From positions 11,734,459 through 11,798,458 of the forward strand of contig CM019703.1 in the NCBI GenBank assembly GCA_009760885.1: a stretch of 64,000 nucleotides of DNA, written 5' to 3'. The DNA is from Achatina immaculata. Lineage: Eukaryota > Mollusca > Gastropoda > Stylommatophora > Achatinidae. Both the position numbers and the translations under genes were made by a program. Below the pieces are notes generated by a model. The model saw only the letters and a program-made list of their open reading frames with translations, made no database searches and was not told the origin of the DNA. Shown piece by piece: positions 55,781-64,000 of this stretch (its first letter is position 1; each line of letters opens with the position of its first letter).

Positions 55781-57230
55781 ACAATTAGTGTTGATTGCTA
55801 CAAGTTTCTGGGCTACAGAGGTAGGTCAGAGTTTTTAAGCAAACAGATCTATGTTCCCTGTCTCACAAACACTATGTTAAGATAAGTGTGCTCTTAACAC
55901 AGTTGTTCCCAGGGGAGTCTTTTTCGTTATTTTTCTTTCCCTTTTTTGGTTTTGTTTTGTTTTGTTTTTTTTAATTATCTTTTTTTTTCAGAGTTTTCTT
56001 TCTCTCGTAATCATGATTTAGGTTTTAAATCTTTCATGTTCAACTGCCATGTAGTTTGTGAAGAACCTACATAATTCCTGTCCATTGTAGAGTATTAAGC
56101 TTAGCTCTATTTGATAGTAAAACACAATGTAATGTTTCTTCTTTCATCTTCTTCCACACAAAAACTTTTCAAAAATAATATAGCATGCCTTATCCTGTTA
56201 ATTAATAAGCAACAGGTTACTAATTTTGTAAAAATGTTACATTAGCTAGAAATATGTAAAAAAAAAAAAAGTGAGATTGTAAAATTCATTTTAACAAGTA
56301 CATTGATACTTGTTGATAAACAGTTAAAATGAATTCATAATGTGTATCATTTGAGCAAACCAGTTCAGCTTCTATCTAAAGTTTATCACTGTCTGTTATG
56401 TAATACTTAATTTTGTCATTGTTAATACTTAAATTTTGTTAATTTATGAAGTATATTTTTAGTTTATGAAATACGTTTTCTCATTTTCAGGGATCTCTTT
56501 TTTTCATGTTTCTCTGACATTGTCCTGTGTGTTCTCGTGTGTTTTTGTCATTTCTACCTAGGCTCACTTTTGTAACTTTTTTTCTTTAGCAGGAACTTGG
56601 TTTTTCTTTATCAATGAGCCTGCTGAAGTCAAGAGGAAAAATATTGCAGCTGGATGTTTATAACATTTTCAGTATCAGAAGGGTATAGTATTAAGATGAG
56701 AATAATAGTGGGTGAGCAGTGTCAAGTTTCATTTGTCTGCATGTATCAAGGCAAAGGTAAGATAAAGTTCCATCAGTCACGTTCGCTACAGAGATGACTG
56801 CTGTCGTATCAGACTTCAGATAACTCTGCCAAGTTCAAGATTTTGAGGATGGTGGTACTGATAATCTGGGCTGTCAGACTGTGGTTCCAGAACTTTCAGA
56901 CCATCTTCTCCTTGTGTATTAGGTTCAGATTCTCCCAGCTGCCCCCTTTACTCCCACTGCACTAGTATATCTTCACATTTTTTTCAAACCTGGCCATCTA
57001 TTTTATAGTGTTCAGCTGATTTCTAATGGTTTATGAATTAGTGGAATCTGCTTTTTGCTTCATTTTTTTTTGTTCAGGTGTGAACTTTTATGAGTTCTAC
57101 TGATGATTTAATGAAAACACATTTGTTATTTGTATCTGCATTGATCATGTTATCACCATGAACATCAGATGGTGACAACTACCTTAGTTAACAAACATGG
57201 TATACACGCAGACTTTTTTAGGAATGTAAA
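55781..57230. other. Flank, nothing recognised
   Basis: AT-rich, with poly-T and poly-A runs; no splice-framed coding stretch. Confidence 0.4.
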
Positions 57231-57345
57231 TCAGTACCGACTGCCTCACCATCTAGTGTGCCAATAGGTCAAGGAAAATATGGACACTTAACACCATATC
57301 CCCTATGTGCCTCTAAGGCATTACAGGGTTACATTTACTTACATT
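57231..57345 (+). mobile_element. 3' half of the tRNA-derived SINE
   Basis: CACCATCTAGTGTGCCAATA, GGTCAAGGAAAATATGGACA, ACACCATATCCCCTATGTGC and TCTAAGGCATTACAGGGTTA match the end of the 15651 SINE; the tRNA head is missing. Confidence 0.75.
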
Positions 57346-58293
57346 TAAAACAAAAAAACAAAACTACCCACTTTAAAATGTAGAGTAAACTTCATAGTGA
57401 TATATATGAGGGAAAATATATTTTATAAAAAAAAAAATGTTACCCAGCTTGGCAGACACCTTCAGAAAAGGTTCACCATCCCATGTACTAGATGGTACTA
57501 AATCTGGAGTTTTAGTTCTGTTAGAGCAGCGTTTCACAAAGTGGGCAAAAGCACCCCTCTCTGGGCAGTGAGGGAAAAAAAATGAACCAGCAGATTTGGG
57601 GGGGGGTGGTTTGCTACAGTAATACCTTCCTTCTTAACACTTTTCAACCTGATATTGAGAAACTTACATGAAAAACTAATCCACTACATTAAAAGTTGAG
57701 AAAATAATGCAGTATGCGAGTTATAAATGTACTCCATATTGTTAAGTAAATTAGTCTGCTAGCAAGTTTTTAGTTGTGAAATGCATTATCCTAGAAGTCA
57801 TTGTACAAGTAGTATATGGGAAGGGGGGGGGGTTGTTGAGGATGTGGGTGGCCTTGTCATAAAAGGGGGTAACAGCCCTAAAAAGCCTGGGAAGCACTGT
57901 GCAAGAGTTGCACAGCTTCTGCCTTAGATCTAGGCCTTGATAGAGTAGCGCAAGTCTGCATACATTAGAAACTCTTGGTTACATCCAGGAATCTGCATTC
58001 CACTCTGTGCTAGATTTAACTCAGTACATGTGGTTTGTTTCTGATCAGTTCTTATTCAAAACAAATTATCAAAGAAGTCTACAGCATAAATAGTGCTTTC
58101 TTCACAAATGTCTCATCGAATGTTAAAATATAAGCCATCTTCTGATTTTTTACAACTTATTTTGCTGGTCAGAACTAGGAGCAAATCATTACTACAAATC
58201 AAGCCCTTTTTCTACAGAAAGTTGTATGAAAGAACCCAGCAAGCCAGTTATTGGAAGAAAAATGTTTTCATTGAAAAGTAGCTCTATATTAAC
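57346..58293. other. Flank, nothing recognised
   Basis: Contains G runs near 57600 and 57826 and ordinary AT-rich sequence. Confidence 0.4.
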
Positions 58294-59371
58294 TGTTTGG
58301 CAATCATCATCACCATCAGGTGCCGTGCCGACTGGCGTTGGCTATTATGCTTCTCCAGAGTAAACGATCCTTCATGTAGGCCATCAGCTCAGTTGGTGAT
58401 CTCCTCTCACACCATCCCGTCAGACTGTCCAGTATCATTTCTCTTGGTCTTCCTCTTCATCTTCTTCCTTCTATTTTTCCTGTTGTTATAATATTTTCAA
58501 TGCCCCCTCTTCTCACTGCATGTCTTATGAAAGTACATTGTCTTTCTCTTATCTTTTTGACAAGGTTTTTTGTCTTTCCAGCTCTTATCATACATTCATT
58601 AGTTATTTTTGCTGTCCAAGGGATTCGCAACATTCTTCTAATAAACCACATTTCTGCTGCTGCTTCCAATGATTTTTGTGCAGACTTGCCTATTGTCCAT
58701 GATTCATTCCATATATAAGTTCAATATAGCATTTTATGACTCGTTTTCTAACACTCATTGATAAGGATGTGTTGGATAATATGTTTCTCATTCTCTGAAA
58801 TGCAGTCTTTGCTTGGCCTATTCTGTTCCTAATTTCTGTTGTGCATTTCTCATCTGAAGTTATTACTGCTCCAAAGTATTTGAATTTCTGCACCTGCTTT
58901 AGAATAGTTCCATTTAATTTTATACTGCATGATGGTGGATTCTGTTTCTTAGAAATAACTATAGTCTCTGTCTTTTTGATGTTCAAAGTAAGGCCTTTCT
59001 GTTCACTTTCTTTGGTGACTTTATACAAGAGCTTTTGCAGGTCTTGTTGGTTCTCAGTTATCAGTACAGTGTCGTCAGCGTACCACAGGTTGTTAATATT
59101 GTATCCTCCAATTTTTATGCCTGGTTCTGTGATGATCGTTCTTAGAATATTCTCATTGTACAGAGAAAAAAAGGTCTGGAGATAGTACACATCCTTGTCG
59201 CACCCCTTGTTTTATAGGTTGATATTTTCTAGTTCTATTTTCAACTCGAATTGCTGCTTCTTGCTGCCAGTATAGATGTTTTACAATCCTCAGGTCTTTG
59301 CCATCTATATTGATGTCTTCAAGCATTTTAATACTTTCATTATGTTTCACCTTGTCGAATTGTTTGGCAAT
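58294..59371 (-). mobile_element. YADD LINE with (TGA)n tail, 5'-truncated, 11-bp TSD
   Basis: TGTTTGGCAAT at 58294-58304 and 59361-59371 brackets 58305-59360. On the minus strand: FDKVKHNESIKMLEDINIDG, HLYWQQEAAIRVENRTRKYQ, GVRQGCVLSPDLF, NNLWYADDTVLITENQQDLQ (YADD near 59075-59086), GLTLNIKKTETIVISKKQNP, FKYFGAVITSDEKCTTEIRN, EMWFIRRMLRIPWTAKITNE and an end reading ANASRHGT*. The stop TGA is the first unit of the TGATGGTGATGATGA tail. Frameshifts lie near 59210 and 58690, and again in the C-terminus. Confidence 0.93.
58690..59190 (-). pseudogene. YADD LINE reverse transcriptase palm and thumb
   Basis: An open frame of 166 codons from just after the SPDLF block through GIKIGGYNINNLWYADDTVL, LLYKVTKESEQKGLTLNIKK, ILKQVQKFKYFGAVITSDEK and RNILSNTSLSMSVRKRVIKC. 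The catalytic YADD is intact. The plus-strand 114-codon frame opposite it is a shadow. Confidence 0.88.
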
Positions 59372-60122
59372 GTGGAGTAAATTAGTTCATGTGGTGTTTT
59401 ACTGGCTTTGATCTTTTTGCCATCAAAAGTACTAGATCATAGTTTGTAGGTTTGGAGCATTATTTTACCATCTTCAGATAAATGTAGCAATTTAAACAGA
59501 GTTTTAAAAAGCTACATAAATGTAGTCATTTAAATGGAGATTTAAACACTGGAAGCATCTGAATGGTGAAGTGTTTAATGTTTAAGTATCTGGAGGAGAT
59601 TCAAATCTTTGGCTAGAGGTGTCCCAGTCACGCAGCAGTAGTCTGAAGATAGGGAAGGAAAGGCTGACAACATTACTCTCTAGTGTGCAAAGGGAAGGAA
59701 AGGCTGACCACATTACTCTCTAGTGTGCAAAGGGAAGGAAAGGCTGACCACATTACTCTCTAGTGTGCAACAAATGTGGGCACTAACACCATATCCCCTA
59801 GGTGCTTCCATGGCATAATAGGGCTACTACATTTTACCTTAAAAACCATATACTATATAAACGTAGCAGCTTAAATATAGGTTTAAAAACTGCAAAAACA
59901 GATGGGTTGGAGATGTTTGGCAATCCCCAGGTGTCAGAACATGTTCAGTAGTTAACTGCAGAAAAGTTTTTACATCATTTTTTCTGTCATGAGCAATTAC
60001 TGTTGTTAAGCTTCCAACAACTGGTTTTATGTTTAAAAATGTCATATATAATGAACATTCTAATTGATGTCTCTTGTGTAACAAAAATTACTGAAGATGT
60101 TTTGTGGTTATTGTATTGTTTT
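58789..60122. repeat. Tandem duplication, copy 1 (about 1.33 kb)
   Basis: Contains the right part of the YADD LINE, its right TSD, about 180 bp of flank, a SINE and further flank. It is near-identical to 60123-61398. Both copies share TCAT at the breakpoints (58788-58791 and 61395-61398), consistent with a microhomology-mediated duplication. Confidence 0.93.
59551..59840 (+). mobile_element. tRNA-derived SINE with internal 40-bp triplication
   Basis: Head GGAAGCATCTGAATGGTGAA; B box GAGATTCAAATCTTTGG; GTCCCAGTCACGCAGCAGTA. Then three copies of GGGAAGGAAAGGCTGACCAC ATTACTCTCTAGTGTGCAAA (about 59650-59769) and the usual 3' end GGGCACTAACACCATATCCC. The sister copy at 60887 has a single unit. 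Confidence 0.85.
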
Positions 60123-60686
60123 CATTCTCTGAAATGCAGTCTTTGCTTGGCCTATTCTGTTCCTAATTTCTGTTGTGCATTTCTCATCTGAAGTTATTAC
60201 TGCTCCAAAGTATTTGAATTTCTGCACCTGCTTTAGAATAGTTCCATTTAATTTTATACTGCATGATGGTGGATTCTGTTTCTTAGAAATAACTATAGTC
60301 TCTGTCTTTTTGATGTTCAAAGTAAGGCCTTTCTGTTCACTTTCTTTGGTGACTTTATACAAGAGCTTTTGCAGGTCTTGTTGGTTCTCAGTTATCAGTA
60401 CAGTGTCGTCAGCGTACCACAGGTTGTTAATATTGTATCCTCCAATTTTTATGCCTGGTTCTGTGATGATCGTTCTTAGAATATTCTCATTGTACAGAGA
60501 AAAAAAGGTCTGGAGATAGTACACATCCTTGTCGCACCCCTTGTGTTTTATAGGTTGATATTTTCCAGTTCTATTTTCAACTCGAATTGCTGCTTCTTGC
60601 TGCCAGTATAGATGTTTTACAATCCTCAGGTCTTTGCCATCTATATTGATGTCTTCAAGCATTTTAATACTTTCATTATGTTTCAC
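60108..60686 (-). pseudogene. Duplicated YADD LINE fragment
   Basis: A 192-codon open frame: the copy of FDKVKHNES to QAKTAFQRM produced by the tandem duplication. A two-base difference joins two frames that are separate in copy 1 (YQPIKHKGCDKDVYYL here), replacing the QGVRQGC block, so it is open but not functional. The C-terminal part and tail are absent because the duplication began inside the element. Confidence 0.9.
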
Positions 60687-61398
60687 CTTGTCGAATTGTT
60701 TGGCAATATGGAGTAAATTAGTTCATGTGGTGTTTTACTGGCTTTGATCTGTTTGCCATCAAAAGTACTAGATCATAGTTTGTAGGTTTGGAGCATTATT
60801 TTGTCATCTTCAGATAAATGTAGCAATTTAAATAGAGGTTTAAAAAGCTACATAAATGTAGTCATTTAAATGGAGATTTAAACACTGGAAGCACCTGAAT
60901 GGTGAAGTGTTTAATGCACTAGTATCTTGTGGATGAGATTCAAATCTTTGGCCAGAGATGTCCCAGTCACGCAGCAGTAGTCTGAAGATAGGGAAGGAAA
61001 GGCTGACCACATTACTCTCTAGTGTGCAACAAGATTTTGGTAAATATGGGCACTAACACCATATCCCCTAGGTGCCTCCATGGCATAATAGGGCTACTTT
61101 TACATTTTACCTTAAAAACCATATACTATATAAACGTAGCAGCTTAAATATAGGTTTAAAAACTGCAAAAACACATGAGTTAGAGATGTTTGGCAATCCC
61201 CAGGTGTCAGAACATGTTCAGTAGTTAACTGCAGAAAAGTTTTTACATCATTTTTTCTGTCATGAGCAATTACTGTTGTTAAGCTTCCAACAACTGGTTT
61301 TATGTTTAAAAATGTCATATATAATGAACATTCTAATTGATGTCTCTTGTGTAACAAAAATTACTGAAGATATTTTGTGGTTACTGTATTGTTTTCAT
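60123..61398. repeat. Tandem duplication, copy 2 (about 1.28 kb)
   Basis: Near-identical to 58789-60122. It is about 58 bp shorter, mainly because its SINE has one 40-bp unit where copy 1 has three. Scattered single-base differences suggest a fairly young event. Confidence 0.93.
60887..61112 (+). mobile_element. tRNA-derived SINE, sister copy without triplication
   Basis: GGAAGCACCTGAATGGTGAA, GAGATTCAAATCTTTGGCC, GGGAAGGAAAGGCTGACCAC once, then GGGCACTAACACCATATCCC. It keeps a few more SINE bases (AATGCACTAGTATCTTGTGG) than copy 1. Confidence 0.85.
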
Positions 61399-62160
61399 CC
61401 TTTGTAATTATTTTTTTTTCAATTAAGGTTCATCGTTTCTTGAACATCTTGGTTGCTGTCTTGTGATTTATTTCTATTCAGATTTAAACTTAAAATATGA
61501 CTCATTAAAAAAATTTATATATACAATCAGCATCTGATTTTTGTTCAGTCTGTGTGTGCCCAGTTCTGCCTTGAAACTTTGCTATTTACAACAACTAGAG
61601 CATCACCAAGTATAACTTTCCTGAGCTGCTTATATTGTGAATGGCAATGACATCAGTTAGTACTGGTGATTTAACCACCCATTCACAACCATCAGGACAT
61701 TACATCCCACATATACTTTAAAATTTACCAGTGATGTCAGTTGTTTAAAAAAATTACAAAGTCTTACATCCCACTAAGTCCATGGTTTTACAAGTAAAAA
61801 AAAAAATTGGAACAACACTCACTAGTGTATGTCATTTTGACCTTTTTTGGTACTTGTACTAGTGTGATCACTACATGTTGCAAGTGTAAAAATTAATTTT
61901 GTTTTATTCTATTTAGCTTGTATTGCTGATTGCATGTCTACAGGATATAAGAGTAAAATTGTTTAAAAGTCAAAATTTGATAAAAGAATGTATTTGTTCT
62001 GATTGTGAAGCACCTCTCAGGAGAATTCATGGACTTTCTTATAATAATGTCCAACTTTTATATATCTTCAAAGAAAAGGTTTATTCAAAATTATTGTTAA
62101 AGTTTCTATGGCCTATAGTATTCAAACCAGAAACAGAATATGAAAGCTGACCTAAAAAAA
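61399..62160. other. Flank, nothing recognised
   Basis: AT-rich; short frames without support. Confidence 0.4.
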
Positions 62161-62470
62161 CTTTAATACCTGCAGAATAACGTCAATATTCTTGCCTTTT
62201 GTGGCACATCAGATGTCCAAGTGTTCTCCAGCATTTGCAGCGTAACTGTTTTCATTGCAGCAAAAATTACAAGATTTCCTCAAGGGAGATCACAAGTCTT
62301 GCAAACAATGTCCTTAACATACCACAGAAAGAAATCAAGTGGCATTATATTAGGCGAGTGTGGAGGTAGCAGAACTCGTTCCAGGACATGTCCATGGGTG
62401 CTGAGATCCCCCCTCCCTAAAATGTATCCATCAGCAACCTGCAGCTGGTAGTGCCTGTCTCTCATGCCTC
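62161..62470 (-). pseudogene. Tc1/mariner-superfamily (IS630-type) transposase C-terminal fragment
   Basis: The minus strand reads PPHSPNIMPLDFFLWYVKDI VCKT then DLP and, past a stop, ENTWTSDVPQKARI. PPxSPDxxPLDFFLWGYVK is the block with the last catalytic Asp in a widespread IS630/Tc1-type family, and the following segment fits its end (ML..TW). A Gly codon is lost before YVK. The neighbouring minus-strand frame 62462-62731 is contiguous but I cannot match it to the family. Confidence 0.6.
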
Positions 62471-63279
62471 TTGTTCCTGGCCATGCCAGTATGTAAGCCC
62501 AGCTCTATCAGTCAAAGTAGCAGAGTGTATATATCTCTCTGAATGCATTATCAATATCAGCTCGATCCCGTGGTTGTCCACCTGCAATGACGGCTGAGCA
62601 AGCTGACATATCAGTTCTCTCATTTCTTTGGACGCCCAGGGACATAGACGAAGGTGACTACGAATCGATTTCTGCACTGACTTGAGCCACTGCCTGCACA
62701 CATAACCTGCCTCAACCTGGATCATACTCATTTAATCACTTAGCATGCAGACACGGGCATAGTCCTGTGACTCCAGTCATTTAAATGCTTTTTTGCAGAC
62801 ATATTCCAAAGAAGTTCATTGTGTCATTTGATTCTTGTCTGCCAAAAGTCTAAGGCCCTTGAACATACACCGGAAGCAATTTGTGCACATGCAAGGCTAA
62901 ATCTACCAAATTTTAAAAAGGCATTATTTTTCCTGTACTAACTAAAAGTTGTGCGTAATTCACATTTTCTAACTTGCATTTGATTCAGTCTCCACAATAC
63001 CAGTAGGATGACTTATCCAAAAATATTTTCGAACCTAAAATTTTATTTAACTGCTCTGGATTTCTACAACTTTTTTTGTCTATGAATCATTTAAGTTGGA
63101 ATTTTATATTTTTGAGAAAAAAAACTTCTGTAGATCAAGGAGCAGTACTGTTAACACAATTACATTGCTGCCTAAGTTCTACACTTGAAATCTCCAGCCA
63201 CATCAGCATTTCTTGGTCCATTAATAAAAATTTAGAAAAACCATCACTGCCCACTCCAAGATCTTCACTCTACAGTACT
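62471..63279. other. Flank, possibly upstream part of the transposase remnant
   Basis: An 89-codon minus-strand frame (62462-62731) directly precedes the IS630-type block and may be its decayed upstream sequence. Nothing recognised further right. Confidence 0.3.
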
Positions 63280-63470
63280 TGTATAAACTCCCTGTAACTG
63301 CGAGCTGTTGTTCTTTGCAGCCGATGCTGTAGAGATGGTGAGGTACAGCATTGTATCGGTTTGGGAGTGGGTTATGGCGGCTACTTTTTCAGTCCCGGAA
63401 TACAGCTAAAAAAAGCAGAGGGTGTGCAGTGCTTCTTTAGCAGACTCCACCACCATGGGGGCTATGTTTG
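63280..63470 (-). repeat. Dispersed repeat R, copy 2 (inverted)
   Basis: The reverse complement reads GTGGTGGAGTCTGCTAAAGA, AGCACTGCACACCCTCTGCT, CATAACCCACTCCCAAACCG, CATCTCTACAGCATCGGCTG, CAAAGAACAACAGCTCGCAG and TTACAGGGAGTTTATACAAG. It is clearly homologous to 40640-40840 (roughly 85 percent by eye). A plus-strand 97-codon frame at 63361-63654 overlaps it and is judged spurious. Confidence 0.75.
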
Positions 63471-64000
63471 CAGTTACAAGGATTTATCTCTAACCAACAT
63501 TAGTTTGTTCTTTAAAATGTCACTAAAAACTGTAACTCCTGTTCACAACAGGAACTATATCTGCAACATCCGCAGAGGGTACCTGGTGTTGCCTGGGTAT
63601 GTGGGGGTGCAAGACAAAACCTTTCATATGTTGACAATGGTGCATACTTGCTAATCAAATGTAGAACAGCCATTCACTTTTTGTGTAATGACAAACTGGT
63701 AGGAAAACAGACACTGGACCACAAATAAATGAATTATATGGTAATTACAAATATAAATATATAAACATAAACTTTCATTATCTCCTGACCAAAAATAGTT
63801 TCTGTCTGCATAGTGGCATAGATACATTACATGAGATCTTGAACTGAGATCAATGGTAATATGTACAAAGAGTACAAATTCATGTAGGATCTTTCATAGG
63901 TTATCTTTTATATAGCAAAAATCTGAGATTTTGCCTTTTATTTTATATAATACTTACAGTAATTTAAATGGTTCAAATTTTACTGATCTGTCCTCATTGA
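63471..64000. other. Flank, nothing recognised
   Basis: May continue the dispersed repeat for a short distance (CACAACAGGAACTATATCTG, GGTACCTGGTGTTGCCTGGG), then AT-rich sequence to the window end. Confidence 0.35.

Noticed and set aside
63361..63654. 97-codon frame near the window end
   Set aside because: Starts within dispersed repeat R, which is non-coding in its other copy.

Overview
This is an AT-rich window of invertebrate nuclear DNA. A lophotrochozoan, most likely a gastropod mollusc, fits best: the RTE-type LINEs, tRNA-headed SINEs and an RNase H fragment resemble elements I know from mollusc genomes. That is inference, because nothing here fixes a species. There are no bacterial features.

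Only one host gene is supported: the 3' end of a P4-ATPase phospholipid flippase of the ATP8A type, on the + strand. Six short coding exons carry its cytosolic C-terminal tail: 784-885, 6727-6818, 30256-30308, 32545-32599, 42186-42229 and 45046-45099 (stop). Their splice phases agree end to end (in 2, out 2; 2/1; 1/0; 0/1; 1/0; 0/stop). The fifth exon carries GFAFSQEEHG, the (G/A)(Y/F)AFS autoinhibitory motif of ATP8A flippases, and the last carries IRAYDT. The third and fourth exons form a phase-neutral pair that could be skipped. The introns total about 44 kb, and the gene probably ends at the AATAAA at 45245.

The rest is intron and 3' flank filled with repeats. Non-LTR retrotransposons dominate. 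There is an RTE-like family with (AATG)n tails (near full length 9594-12648; fragments 33591-34530, 35274-35951, 37683-38168). An FADD-motif LINE family lies at 2236-3397, 13955-14967 and about 34563-34954, with a longer relative at 53069-54897. A YADD family with (TGA)n tail lies at 58305-59360, partly duplicated at 60123-60691, and the tail fragment at 1-135 is probably a relative. A CR1/L2/Jockey-like LINE lies at about 13150-15430, and an RNase H fragment at about 38600. Target-site duplications can be read for most of them, and two nested insertions are resolved. DNA elements are one complete but dead mariner (22411-23681), three broken mariner/IS630 pieces, a piggyBac-like ruin (about 7636-8830) and a candidate TTAA-flanked MITE (42614-43310).

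tRNA-derived SINEs occur about eight times. Minisatellites are abundant (27, 44, 60, 37, 46, about 48, 47, 34 and 40 bp units). Several grew inside dispersed repeats, and one SINE segment expanded at two separate loci. From 45.3 kb to the end I see no host coding sequence, only 3' flank, satellites and transposons.
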